A stretch of DNA of 64,000 bases from Nautilus pompilius (taxonomy: Eukaryota > Mollusca > Cephalopoda > Nautilida > Nautilidae): NCBI GenBank assembly GCA_018389105.1, contig JACATO010000311.1, positions 1,942,001-2,006,000 of the forward strand, given 5' to 3'. A program made the position numbers and the translations under genes. Each line of letters starts with the position of its first letter. Position 1 is the first letter of the stretch. The notes under the pieces are model-generated. The model was not told the origin of the DNA. It saw nothing but the letters and a program-made list of their open reading frames with translations, and did not search any database. This document shows, in pieces, positions 24,833 through 37,179 of the stretch.

Positions 24833-25515
24833 GGATCAGAGATGATCCCATATATTCCAAGTTCTGATGTAAGTTTTGTAGGAAGAAAAAATGTTCTCAT
24901 TGTCAGGCTCTAAACAACATTCCTGAGTTGCAATGGTAGAATGTGTGTTAGGAGGCTGACAATGTAATGTGAAACTCATTGGTTTAAATTTAATCTATGA
25001 AAAAATCAAAGTAAAACTTAAAAACAGGTTGTTTTCATAATAGTAAATGAAGATGACAGAGCAGGACATGGAAATCTATTTAAAAAAAACAAACAAAACA
25101 CTTTGTGTTTCATAAAACAGTGCACTTAATGATTTATTTTTATGGCAACACTACATTTAACAAAAAAGTAAAAATTAAAATTCACAGATTTCAAACCTAT
25201 TCATTTCTTAAATGTCAAGAAAATCTTAAAATACATTTTAAAAAAAGAAACATTTCTATTGCCTGATTTAGATTATTTATAACATGAGATTGTTTTATGA
25301 TTGGTTGTTTTATTATGTAATAGTATCTTACATTTTAAAATTTCAATTTTAAACTTTTTTGTACATATTTTACATGTCCTATCATATGGTCCTATTTCCA
25401 TAACTTCTAACTCCATTATTTTAGTTTTCAAACTATTTGTTTTTGTCAGTTTAACTTATTTTTCCAAATGAGTAAACTCGAAGAAAAAGATAAAATATAG
25501 AAAACAAACAAATAC
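24833..25515. other. AT-rich non-coding sequence
   Basis: Nothing recognised. Confidence 0.55.
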
Positions 25516-26330
25516 CAGAGAGAGAGGGAGTGGAAGGGGTTGGAGATAGCTCGAAAATTGAAAAGGAACTAAAAAAGAGGGGCTTGAAAGACAGCTAAAG
25601 AAAGGCCAGCAAAAATACTAAAGAGAGGAAAAGGGCTAAAGAGAGCTAAAAAAGAAGGGCTAGAAAAAGGACCAAAGAGAAGGGGGGGATAGAAAGAGAG
25701 CTAAAGAGAGAGAAGATGGGTTGTGACCCCAAATGGGGTTATAAAGCCAGCCAATATCGCGATTATTTTCATGCAACAGTTAAGCTTTTTTACTGCTGTT
25801 GATATATACTACAAACCCTATTTGCCATAGTATGATCCACACTAGTATATTATCCATACAACCAGCTTCCCAGCCTTAAAACCTTAAACCAATACCCTGA
25901 GATGCAGTTATTTTGTAGTCTAGTATGCAGAAACTGCATTATTTCACACTGATTTTTTGTTCCAGAACATTCCAGGGTAATATTATTCCCCTGCTCCATA
26001 GCAGAAAACATGCCTACAGCTTGCCATGATGGTGCTAGAAGTTAGGGTCACAATAATCTGTCACTATGTTAATGGGACCACACTGAGAAAAAGATTGGGA
26101 ACCTCTGGTATAAAAGGATAATTTTGGGCTAGAAAGAAAAAAAAAATAAAGATTGAGAAAAAAGAGAGCTAGAGAGAATAAAGAAAGAGAAGAAAAACTA
26201 GAAAGAGCTTGGAAAAGAAGCACAAGAGTAGACTGAAAGATGGAGGAGCGAAAAGTAAGGTCAAGAGAGAAAATAATATATTAAGTTAGGAGAAATAAAA
26301 AAGGGGTATAAAAGGTAAAAGTTTAGTTAT
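25516..26330. repeat. Purine-rich tract, interrupted by a MITE
   Basis: Two arms, about 25516-25714 and 26110-26330, consist almost only of A and G and share the recurring word GAGCTAAAGAGA and its variants (GCTAGAAAG, GGCTAAAGAGAG). A block of normal composition at 25715-26109 separates them, so the tract appears to have been one array split by an insertion. Confidence 0.7.
25715..26107. mobile_element. hAT-type MITE, 5' end incomplete
   Basis: The right end, reverse complemented, starts CAGAGGTTCCCAATCTTTTT, a typical hAT MITE terminus. The left side reads GGGTTGTGACCCCAAATGGG, which in such elements usually follows the CAGTGGTTCTCAACCTG terminus. The extreme left terminus itself is missing and no target duplication could be paired. 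Position inside a purine tract marks the insertion clearly. Confidence 0.55.
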
Positions 26331-29300
26331 ATTAAAAATAATTGATATTTTGAGTGATTGAAATTAAAATTGAAATTAAAGAAAGGAATTTTGTAACTGA
26401 AATAAAAAATAAAGTGACTATTTATACAATCTATTCTTCCATTAATGTGGAAAATTAAAAAAAAAGGGTTAATTAGGGTAGAGAAGAAATTTAACAAAGA
26501 AAGAAAGTAAATAAAGTGATAAGAGGACAAATGTTAACCTTTCAAAAGAACTATTAGGTAAAATTTGTTTGAAGTACAGAAGTCAGTCATAAAATAACAA
26601 GTGGAAGAACTGGAAGAGTCTGAGAATTTGATATGCTATTGGAAATCTTTTAAGAGAGAGAAACTTTTGTAAGAGATCTAATTACTTATTGAAACCAGCA
26701 TTTGAAGAGAGATCAGTACAATTCATTGTCCCACTTTATACTCTGAATCAGTATTCTTGAAAGATATTAATATAAAAGACTGAAAGGAGAAATAATTCTT
26801 TGAATTACTGAAATTTTGAACTTTTGGTGTTGAGATTCAATAAGACCACAAAATTATTGAATCTGCCTAATAGTTGAGACTATAAACAGTTTTTTACTGA
26901 TTTGTCTCTGGTATGATTAAGTTTTGAAGATTTGAATTTAATTTTGTTGGTCACTTGTCGCAGTTAATTTAGATCTGAATCTTCTGACCACTGAGTTTTG
27001 ACAAATTCTAACATGTATGTCTTCACTAACAATTAAGTGTGATAATTAATCATGTCTCTATGGCTGATAGTGAGCAGACACTTCCTATGCTAAAGCTCCA
27101 CAGCTGGTCCTTGCTGCAGAGGTGGTTACTAAATCAGATATCTCTAATCCATAACAAGTTTCCTGGAAACTGACCAGAAGCTTAAGCCAAAAAAAAAAAA
27201 AAAAAAAAACTGGGATGGGTTAACAAAGGAGCCATGGAAATTATTTTTATGGCAGATTTTCACCACAGTAGGGCAGCAATAGAGAACCTGCCTTGAACTG
27301 GTAGCTGTTCAAGTATTTTGGTATTTATGCCAGAGCTGACTTTGATAAAAATGGAAAAAATATATATATAACAAGTTTTGTAAAAGTCAGGTTTCATATT
27401 ATGTAAAATTAAGTAAAAGAAAAAAAAAATTCAAAGCTAAAGGAATACTAGAAGGTATACTCACTTTTAACACATTACTACACTTTCAAAAATGATATTC
27501 CTAATCACAGACTACCAAATGCATATAATTAATTGAATACTCTATTTGATACTTCGAAGATTACTGTCTCGTGTACACCATGCAGCCCACTGCACAACTA
27601 TGACACAAGTAAACACCATGGAGCACTTTACAGTGAAGGAATTTGTTTGCCATTTTTCTTGGCAGGTGGATCCACATGTTCGAAAATAGCAAAAATTTCA
27701 GTTTTACTAGAATGGTCTTGAAATTAATGATATAGTTATCTTTTTAAAAGATGTTTTAAGCTAAGAATCATTCTTTTATGAAAATAAATAAAGGCAAAGA
27801 AACCCGATAAGATAATATACTTTATACAATAGGTTCCAACATTTGCCCATTAAAAACATTGTTTGCTTTTTTTTAAAATTTTTTTTTGTTGAAAAATTTA
27901 TTAAAAGGAAAACATAGTTTAATAAATTTCCAATTTTCATTCATCATCATAATATTTTATTTAAAATTCCATACCATATAACCAGATGAGCATAGTTTTT
28001 TTCATTGAATTTTTTAAGGTAAATATTTACCATCAAGTATTCAATAGAAAATTCATAACCATAATCCCATTGTATCTTTGTATTTTTGTCACTATTAATA
28101 AAAGTTACTTTCCATAGTCTATTAAACAGATGCTAGGAAATATTGTCTAACTATTCAATTGCCAGGTCTCATTCTACTAACTACACATGCTGCTAATTAA
28201 ACAGAAACAATATTTCCCTGTATGCACCAAGTTAAAGCTGTATTATTTTTTAAAACTTACTCAAAAATTCTATAAAAATCTTAAAAAAAATGAAAGTAAA
28301 TTATCATTATGCTACTTTAATTTGAAGCAAACCAGGTGATATGCAATATTAAAAAAGAAAGCCTACTTTAACTTTTCTTATACAAAATCTTTTTTTTCCC
28401 ATAAACTTCACATCTTTTAAAAGTTCCTAACAATATCAAAATATTCTCTTTTCTTACAAAGAAAAAAAACCATTATTTATTGCATATCAGATATTAACTT
28501 ATAACAATTAGCAGAATAATTAGAGATATGTTGAAAACAGATGCTAGCCACAATTCAGTTTTACTTCGGGAAGCAATACTGCTTGTAATGTCCACCTGAA
28601 GAGGTACAGAATCAACTGTTCTTTACCCTATTTCTTTTCATGTTTTTACTTGTCCACCTACTCACCCCCCTCTCCCACCACTGGCACAACATGCAGGCAT
28701 GCAAATGGATTTGAAAATGATCTTTAATTCATATTTAATGCCATGTAAAGTTGGTGATTAAAGACCACTTTACCAGTGACTTGTATGCATACAATAATGA
28801 TGCTAAGAACCACATTATAGTTTATCTATTTTCACAGAGGCTGAATCTAAAATCAAATGAGTTTTTAAAAAGCTTTTGTGGTGATAATCACATCTTTGCA
28901 ACATCATTTTTATTACCACACATGAAAATATTTCTAAACCCACATTTTTGTTTTTCACTGGAATTTTATGCTGAAAACCAAATCTACAGTCATGTTGTTT
29001 GCACTTCTTCTTTATTACAGATGCAGTCATAAATTGGTGATGCATTATGATGTGATTCTTTTCTGACTTGTAAAAAAATTATACAATTTTCTTTTCTTGC
29101 TAACATATTTTTTTTTTTCATTTTAAAGGACATAATCCTTGTTTCCATTTTTCACTAGATTACTCTGATATAAATTTGCTATTTCATCTGTTTACACACA
29201 AGTCAATATTTTTTGCTGATTATAATTATTCACCTACCTATCACTACAAGGTTTATTGCACAGACTGAATTCTTATACTGTTATAATCACCAACATGTTT

Positions 29301-29370
29301 CTAAAAAAGGAAAAAAAAATGAGTTAATTTAACTATTCACCTTCACCTTTATAGTAGTTGCTTGCTTGCT
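26331..29370. other. AT-rich non-coding sequence
   Basis: A 21-base run of A at 27189-27209 follows a somewhat GC-richer 180-base segment (27060-27188), the arrangement of a retroposed sequence with its tail, but the family was not identified. No gene was recognised elsewhere. Confidence 0.5.
27060..27209 (+). repeat. Possible retroposed fragment with poly(A) tail
   Basis: A segment of mixed composition ends in 21 consecutive A residues. It has no homology to the SINE family seen elsewhere in the window. The left limit is a guess and no target duplication was confirmed. Confidence 0.25.
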
Positions 29371-29379
29371 TAATGGTCC

Positions 29380-29990
29380 CAAAATTTTTCAGAGTATTAG
29401 TCATAGTTCTCCAAAGAAACAGCAATTCAACCTTAAAAAATATATTAGTTTAATGTTTTTGAAAAGCATCTTGCTAAACAAATAGACTTGTCTGTCTTGG
29501 ATGTATTTTGGATATTCTCTGAGATAGTGTTCAATTGTTCAACAATTTTAATCACACTGCATTTGCAGTATGACTTTGAAGTGTCCACAACTATCCTGTG
29601 AGCATGAGCATTTAGGAGGTTCTGACCTGTATGTACTCTGGTAGTCAGTATTTGTAGATTCCTATTAACTTGTGAAAATCACAAGTATTTGTTGATTCTA
29701 ATTTCTTCAAATCAATGTTGTTGTTTTCAGATTCAGCTATACAAAGATCCATAATTTTTAAAATGACATATACTTTCATGCTCAAGAAGCCAATACCAAC
29801 TCTGAAGTAATTTAGTGCTAGCATAAAAAATTTTGTCAACTTTTCACTGCCCAGTAGACCAGTGTGTCCTGGTACCACTGCAGCATAAATGTCTTTCTTG
29901 CAGATAGCTCTGTCTACTACATCATGTATTCATTGCTCTTGTAACTCCAAGCCAGTTTTACCAACATTTTTCACACATGGTAGGAGAGAG
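29380..29990 (-). pseudogene. Possible LINE remnant with RNase H end and Cys-rich tail
   Basis: The minus-strand frame at 29645-29878 starts MVPGHTGLLGSEKLTKF, which resembles the last RNase H motif (WVPGHSGI-GNE-AD-LA) of Jockey/I-type LINEs. About 100 residues later, in other frames, come QILTTRVHTGQNLLNAHAHR and SYCKCSV, similar to the LTG-LTGH-LN-HL and C-C-H-C tail that follows RNase H in those elements. No reverse transcriptase is present and stops are frequent. Each match alone is weak. The correct order and spacing of the two is the main support. Confidence 0.4.
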
Positions 29991-31039
29991 TTACTGGCAA
30001 AGTAAGGATATTCATATGGTAAGATACCTCAAGTAAAAGCAGATATTCTACGCCTTTTAAAAATGCAAACGTCTCAGTGTGCAGAAACTGCTACAGATAA
30101 CTCCAGTTGGCATCTTATCTTCCTTCCTATCTGACATTATTATGTAACTCCTCCACCATCAGACCTAAAAGCCATCTTCTACTGTTCCTAAAAGTGACAA
30201 ACTTATCAGATGCTGTGATGGCAGTAGATTAAAGTATTTATAAAACCCTACATCATAAAAGAAAATCAAGGGTTCAAGACCATCTCAGACCACTTGTATA
30301 ATTAAAAAAGAAAAAATTGGAATGCCTACAAGAACTTTAATAACTTCTCATCTTTATCTTGATAAGGGGTGAAGAAATTCTGTAAACTGAATTACTATTA
30401 GTCACTTTTAGGGTAACTAAAGTAATGCAACAATTTTAGAAATTAAAAAAAAAATTAATATTTTCTCACTTTTAATAAAAAAACAAATTAAAAATTTGAA
30501 ACATTCCTTAAAAAACATCAGCAAGAGAATTTATTTAACTGTATCTTACAAAAATGTGAAACAATTTCATTGCATTATAATGACAACAATATGGCAAGAA
30601 AATACCTTAATAATCCAGTCATCACAAAACTAAAATGTTTGTACAGTAACTTTAGTTTCCATAATGATGTATCTTTCACAGCTTTGAATAAGATATTCTA
30701 ACATGCTATTTTTTAATGCTTGTATTCATGGCTCTGCCCAGTCTTGGATAGTTCATCTGCTCCTCAGTGCAGTCCAATGTGTCTAATAGGATTGGTTGAT
30801 ATGCAAACATGCAAGTTATGAAAAATAAACCAAAGTTTAATTCTGAAGCATGTTTGGCATTATGTGATTCAAAGATACAAAAAAGAAAAATGACAAGGAA
30901 CTCAAATGGCTTAAATACCTTAGAGTACCCCAAACCACTTCCTGCTGGTACGGGGTTCATACAGATTTTTTTCTTTGAGGGGGTCAGGTATACTACTGAT
31001 AGATTCCTCCTGTTCCACTCCCAGTGGTTAGGCATGCTT
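29991..31039. other. Non-coding sequence
   Basis: No gene recognised. Overlapping frames of about 105-109 codons on both strands at 30706-31126 have no known domain. Confidence 0.45.
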
Positions 31040-31135
31040 TCTTTTCATTCTTCTTCACAAGACAGACATGTGGATTTCTCCAGGGTACTCCAGCTTCCTC
31101 CAACATCTAAAATTGATGATTTATAGCTAGGAATT
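31040..31135 (+). repeat. SINE tail fragment, copy H
   Basis: On the plus strand the order ACATGTGGATTTCTCCAG, GGTACTCCAGCTTCCTCCAA, CATCTAAAATTG matches the reverse complement of the tail in copies B and G. The tRNA-like head was not found, so this is a partial copy. Confidence 0.45.
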
Positions 31136-31489
31136 TCCCTGCTGAATTTATAAGTGCTGAGTCCCTTGTGGTGCAAGATAGGCAATGCTTTGCTGCAGAC
31201 AATTGCAGCAATATGCTTCCCACCAAGGTTGTTGTCTCCAATGTAAAGAGGTTATCTCAGATGTCATTTTATTCATGATAGCCATTAAACAATTTCCTTT
31301 AACCAATCCTCAACTTTCAATAACACTCAAAACCTCTGATAACTTTTTAGAATACTATTCATCATTGACTACATTACAATTTAAAGCAGCTGTTCATGCA
31401 ATCTAAATCTAATTTTTATCTGCTGGTAATTAAAAAAACCCTTCTCCACAATCCAACATTACAATAAAAAACAAAAAAAAACCAACTCA

Positions 31490-31815
31490 ATTTAGCTGTC
31501 TATGATCTCAAGTTAGTAAAATGTCGGCCAATCTTCAAAACCAGATCTGAAGCTAATTATTTTGCTTTAGTTTCTTTTTTCAATGGGCATGGTCGAGCTA
31601 AGTCTTTTAGCACAATTTCTTTTTGTTGAAGTTTTGTATTTTTCTTTTCTTTGAGTATTTTATTTCAACTGCCATATTGATTTGATGGCTAAATGTCTGG
31701 AAGCAGTTGGCAATGATCAGAACCTAATTGTGAGTTTTCGTGGTGTTTTACTGTCAAAAGATGTTCCAAATAATCAACAGATAAAAACCAGATTTACCTG
31801 CACAACTAATTTAAA
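31490..31815 (+). repeat. Unclassified dispersed repeat, copy 1
   Basis: Shares an ordered series of words with 46140-46480 in the same orientation: TTAGTAAAATGTC, CTGATTATTTTG (here CTAATTATTTTG), GTATTTTTCTTTTCTT, CATATTGATTTGATGGCTAA. The two copies differ by many substitutions and small gaps. There is no open frame, terminal repeat or poly(A) tail to classify it. Confidence 0.6.
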
Positions 31816-32750
31816 ATAGCATTCTTTTAGATACTTTCATCAGTAAATACCTCTAAGATAATTTTAGAAATGTTTTTTATCATTGTACACACTATGATTT
31901 AAGCCAGAACTATATGAGATATTTCTATTAACATCTTAAAAAATGTTGATCTAATTTTCAAGATATTTTAGAGTTTGCTAACTGAATAGGAAAAATAAAC
32001 AATTTTCAATTAAAAGCTAAAAATAAGAAACTTTGAGTACCCTAACTACTATTTATTTTATGTTGTTGTTAAAAACAAGCAAAAAACAAAAACAAACAAG
32101 GGATGGCTAATTTACAGAAATTAGATGAGTCTTATATTCAAATAATGAAGTATGGACAGAAATAGAACATTTTTTAAAAAAAAAATATATATATAAGTAA
32201 GTTTTCTGTTTAAAAAGTGCAAATCAAATCAATTTAAAAAAAAAAAATTATTTACACCTTTTACTTTAACTACTCAATTTGTCAAAGCATTCCATGAAGA
32301 TACAGTACAGTCGCTATAAAAGAGCTTGATTTTTATCAACAAAAATAATAACTATGATAATTCCACATGCACTACACCCCCAAACCACAAATATGTGATA
32401 AGTACCATGTAATGAAGCTCCTCGTTTATAAGATCACCATCAAATAAAGGAATTATACATGATAAATATACCAGAAAGTAATCACAGATATATTTGCATT
32501 TAAAATGCTGCCTCCATAAAATTTTAATTAACAAAAGACATTCAAATGAAATTCAGCTGGATACAGATGTGGCAATAGTACTTCAAATTGATTTATTTGA
32601 ATATCCCTAGTAACTTATTATAGAGAAAATACCTTAAAATCTTTAATTAATTAAACATATATACAATATTGAAATAATTATAAAAACTCTGTATAAAAAG
32701 CAAATAACGTCATAGAATTGCATCTAATGTACTATACTGGTTTTACATTG
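31816..32750. other. AT-rich non-coding sequence
   Basis: Nothing recognised. Confidence 0.55.
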
Positions 32751-33259
32751 TCTTTATTAGCTATATTATAGCACTACTCAAATAAATATTATGTATTAAA
32801 GTTTCTAAATAAAATGTTTGTTTTTTTTTGTAAATAATAACTTTTTTAGTTGTTTTTATACATTTTCACTCATCCATAGTTGTGGAGAGAGAGAATAATT
32901 ATATTTGTTGAGTTGTCTCTGCTTGGTTTCCATTTTCTTTATGATGTTAAAATAATGAGTTTGTTTTTCCATTTATTGTTTCAAAATCTGGATCTTACAG
33001 TGACAACTGATCCATGTTAAACTTAACTTTATCACAGTTGGGCCCTCCCTTGAAACTTGATTTGAGTTTCTGGAAATTATTGCTGCACGGATTAAATTAC
33101 ATTTTGTTGCATGACTCCATGGGAAACCTTTTTGAATAAAAGATCTAATATGCATACCATTGCTTCTGAATTTTTACAAGAACCAAACATTTTTCAATTA
33201 AATCTCTGCCCATTACATAGTAATAACAGTCATTGATACTATCATGCATCAAATAAATA

Positions 33260-34351
33260 TAGTACTGGAAATAATTATGGAAACAGAAAAAAAACTTGTT
33301 ATAAAATGCGAATAACAAAGGATACAATTGCATTTCATGTGTAAAAATGAAAAGCTTTATAGTACAGTCATGTGTTTAGTACACTCTGAATGGCTGTAAG
33401 GCAAACCATAAGAAAGCGCCACACCTGGAAAAAGATTATGGAAGTATAGATAGAGATATCATTGTAGTGTAGTGAATGTGTAGAAAATACAATAAATCCT
33501 GAGAAGAAAATATCATGTGACAAGTGTATAGAAATCAAAGTCTTAGCTAGTGAAGACAACTGCTCCATGTGTCAGATTACAGCCCAACTTTGTTTCAAAA
33601 AGAGTTGTCTGCATATAATTCTCTGAGGAGGATATGCAAAATTGGTACTGTTGAGAATAGATACAGTCCAGGAAGAAAGTGCAAACTCTTCAAATATGAT
33701 GATAAGCACTTTAAGGTAAGTTCTCTACATGATAGATGACAAGCCAGTAAAGATCTTGCAAATGACTTAGCTGCAAGTACAGACAGAGGTTAATGTTTCT
33801 TCAAGAACAATAACATGCACAATAGCACAAAGTAGTTTCAGTGGATGTGCAGTTTAGAGATAAGTCCAAGTTTGAACTGTTTGGCAATAACCAACAATAG
33901 CTTGTTCTAAGGTGTGGCAGCTAAGGATGTTGGAGATTTGCATAAAATTGAAAGCGTACTAACTGCCAACAGATACAGGCAGGTTCTTGTTCATCATGTC
34001 ATTCCCTCAGTAAAAAAATCTGATTGTGTGAGAATTCATCTTCCAACATGACAATAACTACAAGCATCTGACTAATGTGCTGGAAAACTATCCGAAACAT
34101 AAAGAGGTTAATAGAACACTCACAAAGATGTCTTGGTTTGCACAAAGTTTTGATTGGGTGAACTGTAGAAACTGCTACAGGATATTTGGAACAACATTCC
34201 ACAGTCATACAGTTTTTTCGTGCTCTTATTAAATTTATTGAGGTATAAAGCAAAGGACTCACATACCAAGTGACAGTGCACTGTACAATGTATTCATTTT
34301 GTTTTTGTATATTTTCTGTAATAAGTCATTTGTATGTAGTATATATATCTC
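33260..34351 (+). mobile_element. Tc1-like transposon, right end lost
   Basis: The left terminus TAGTACTGGAAATAATTATG follows TA at 33258-33259. It matches the terminal repeats of the copy at 49966-51092. In this copy homology stops at about 34351, roughly 35 bases before the right inverted repeat would end. The interior is the same decayed transposase. Confidence 0.85.
33560..34300 (+). pseudogene. Tc1-like transposase pseudogene, copy 1
   Basis: Plus-strand blocks in shifting frames: RRICKIGTVENRYSPGRKCK (end of the DNA-binding domain, with the GRP/GRK hook region), ASKDLANDLAAS, GVAAKDVGDLHKIESVLTAN, YRQVLVHHVIPSVKKSD, HDNNYKHLTNVLENY (corresponding to the QDNDPKHTS block with the second catalytic Asp) and MSWFAQSFDWVN (corresponding to MSWPAQSPDLNP, which lies just before the third acidic residue). 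Stops and frameshifts are frequent. It is clearly related to Tc1 transposase but not functional. Confidence 0.8.
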
Positions 34352-34407
34352 TCTTTTGCAATTTCTCATTATTTGGGCATATCTTGTTTCTATCTTTATT
34401 TCCAATT

Positions 34408-34443
34408 CTCTCTCTCTCTCTCTCTGTGAGTGTGTGTGTGTGT
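34408..34443. repeat. (TC)n(TG)n compound microsatellite
   Basis: About nine TC units are followed by about eight TG units. Confidence 0.9.
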
Positions 34444-34759
34444 TTAATTTTTAAGTATTAATGGATGTCCTTCATATAATCAAGCATGCATGACAGAAAT
34501 CTGCAGTTGCTATAGATGTCTGCAATAATAACATTTAAGACTTGCTTTAAATTTAGATTATCATGCATTTCCACTACAATAAAAGCATTAACTATTTCTT
34601 ATATTATTTGTTATTTTAAATATTGCGTTAGATGTTTGTATGCATTCTTTTTGAAGATCTGAGTATAAACTGTTATAAAAAGCAAAATTTTAAAGAGGGG
34701 GAAAAATTAAGATATTAACAACAAAATGTAATTTAGAGCCTATCTGTGTATCTTCTCAC

Positions 34760-34990
34760 CTACACCAGCTGGCTGGATCCCACTTGTGTAGTTATGTACA
34801 AAAGTCTATAGAATTCTTCATTTTTAAATGTAGAAAAAAACTGGAAAGGAAGCCCACATGACTGGCTGATGAAGAGGAGCATGAAAAATTGATGCCAGGA
34901 AGGTGTGCCAAACCAAGCTGATCCCCACCAGACTCAAACTCGGGCCCCTTACCCTAACAGGTCAGTACTTTACCTCTGAGCTACTGTGCA
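34760..34990 (-). repeat. tRNA-derived SINE, copy D (best preserved)
   Basis: On the minus strand the head starts near 34990. It has an A box TAGCTCAGAGGTAAAG and about 40 bases later a B-box-like GAGTTTGAGTCTG, the internal RNA polymerase III promoter layout of a tRNA gene. The body follows with CAGCTTGGTTTGGCACACC, TCTTCATCAGCCAGTCATGT and finally AAAATGAAGAATTC. This copy is the clearest reference for the family in the window. Confidence 0.8.
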
Positions 34991-37034
34991 ATACAAAAAA
35001 CACAGTATCCTGAATTGGTTTCTCTTCATCTATCCATCTCAGCTGGCACTGTATACATAATTGTTTCATTTTTAATTATCGATTTTTATGGCTAATGGAT
35101 ATCATCATCATTGGATAATCAGAAGTAATATGTATTGATATCATACTCTTTTCTTTTAATCAACTAGTTTTTTCTAAAAATTACATACTTCAAAGCTGGA
35201 AACATCACATAAGCTCTGTGGTTCTAATGAATGCTAGTATTTGTGGCAAAAGCTTGGTTGCTACACAAAGATTCTGTTATATTTGTCAACTAATTTTACT
35301 ACAAGTCTTGATTCATGAAAACATAACAGGAAGCTATAACCATAATCCCCTGGTTCACTTATCCAGTTTATAAAACTTTTAATATTCTGAGTTTCAAAGT
35401 CATCAGTTACTGCAACAAGTTTAATCTCTATTTCTCTCTTTACCTTGAAAGCTTAGGTATGTCTAATCCAAAGTTATTATGATAAACTGTAAATTTGAGT
35501 GTTATAATAACATCTTTTCTCTTGTCTAGAAAAGAACAAAAAATGTTACAGCAGGTAGGTAGTAAATCTATTAACAGATTTCAGTTCCATTAATTCTGAT
35601 GAAAACTGTAACACACTTAGTAACACATGGATCAGTATGATCTTATCAAACAATCTAAAGACAAGATTTTGTTTTCTATAATTTTTATATAATCTCCCTT
35701 TTCATCCTCATTATCTCATCTTTGTTTTTTTTTTCATATAACTATACTATTCGAGATCCATATAATAAGCAGTCAAAAGTAATGCTTTATAATTTAGATT
35801 TTTTTTACTAATTTACTTTCTGATGAAAATAAGTATTCATCTATATCTCTAAAAATATTTAAAAGTCTTGCTTACCTACACGAGATGTAAGTACAAAGAA
35901 ATCTTTAAACTACTTTCTATCTAAGAGTAAGCTTATGTGGTTAGCTACCTACTGTCTTTACCTATTTGTGCATAATTGTCTCAATAACTTTCATCAGCCA
36001 TCTGGAAGGTTTGCCAGAACTCCGGATAAATATAGTGCTTTCAGGTGATGGGTAAATGGAACCATTTCAAGAGCCAGTCAGTACTTGTTTCCTGTTAATG
36101 ACATATTCTGATGTTATAGATCTCTGCTAACTAATCCCCTCTTGTGTGTAAATAGTTTTGTTTCTGATGGTTATTCCTGTGGAACGCATTTGCTATTTTG
36201 AATGTAAGGGAACCATGTTGAAAAAAGCTCGAAAACATGAACCAGCTATGTGCTTGTTGCTCATCTGTAACAAGAGATCCATGGCCACGTCATTCCATTT
36301 TTGTTGTCTACCATCTTAGGAAAAAATAAGACAAACCATCATCATTATGTTCAGTATAAGCTTAAAACTCAATTTCTAATGTATAATTATGATGATAATG
36401 AATAAAACAAAAATCTTTATCAACCTATTAATTGTTGCATGATCTTGTGGGTATTTAAATAATAGCAAAAGCAGGTAGAATTTTATAATAATGCTAATAA
36501 ATCCTTAAGCAGAGATATGAGTGAGTGGCAAACAGCAAAAAGGTAAATACATCACAAGATTTGTGTTGTTTGGTGTTGACAGGGTCCACCTGAGAAAAAC
36601 AAACATTTTCTTTTAAAGCATGCACATGTAAAGATAATGAAGCAATGTAATTGCAATGAAAAACAGAAAAAAATCCCATAATAACACTTTTGTTAAGTTT
36701 GCAAAGAAGATACTGCATGCTGTCTTGCTCACCTTTAAAAACAAACAAAAACATTTAAAAAAAGACAATTTGTAATTTGTCTCAAACTAAAATTTATTTT
36801 ATTTTTTTTATTGTAATGATCATAAGAAAAAAAAAACTGAAACTGATGGAAATTGAAAATCTCCTTTTCTCTATTGGGTTTTCAAAGAAAAACAAACAGA
36901 ACTATGTTTAATCCTATAATGTCTAGCATAACGATTTTGTCATGCTTTAAATATAAGGATGTCAGAAGCATGCACAGTTTATAGAGCTACTGATGATTGT
37001 GTTGATTTTGTCACATTCTACTTAATATTCTAGG
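34991..37034. other. AT-rich non-coding sequence
   Basis: The part at 35990-36310 is somewhat richer in GC but has no recognised gene or repeat. A minus-strand frame at 36494-36754 follows a plausible acceptor but no donor or family was found. Confidence 0.45.
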
Positions 37035-37149
37035 GAATGGCAGCAATGCTCGTTAGTGATATGTATTCAGCCACAAGTAGTAATAGTCAAATGGCGATGA
37101 ATAATGCAACATATCTCCTTATTTCAGCTTCTATATATTCCTTGATAGG
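37035..37149 (+). CDS. Candidate coding exon, unidentified host gene
   Basis: The 115-base block is preceded by a T-rich stretch ending TTCTAG and followed by GATAG then GTAAGT, a strong donor. One frame is open (38 codons plus one base), reading GMAAMLVSDMYSATSSNSQM and continuing to ATYLLISASIYSLI. The last part is hydrophobic, as in a membrane segment. The exon ends in phase 1, and the candidate exon at 45515-45572 can follow in that phase. I do not recognise the protein. A chance open frame of this length is quite possible in 64 kb. Confidence 0.3.
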
Positions 37150-37179
37150 TAAGTCTTGTACTTGATCATTTTTATGCTG

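Larger units (their letters stand above)
32751..34351 (+). repeat. Inverted segmental duplication, copy 1
   Basis: This 1.60-kb block is repeated in reverse orientation at 50001-51597. Four stretches that are open on the opposite strand (60, 62, 66 and 87 codons) are identical between copies except for two residues, so identity is close to 99% in the interior and lower at the edges. The block holds a Tc1-like element (33260-34351) plus about 509 bases of flank on its left. The duplication therefore covers more than the transposon itself. Confidence 0.93.

Noticed and set aside
32973..33333. Minus-strand frames of 60 and 62 codons repeated at 51019-51379 as possible conserved genes
   Set aside because: They are conserved only because the DNA block is duplicated. 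They lie antisense to or beside a dead Tc1-like element and have no known domain.
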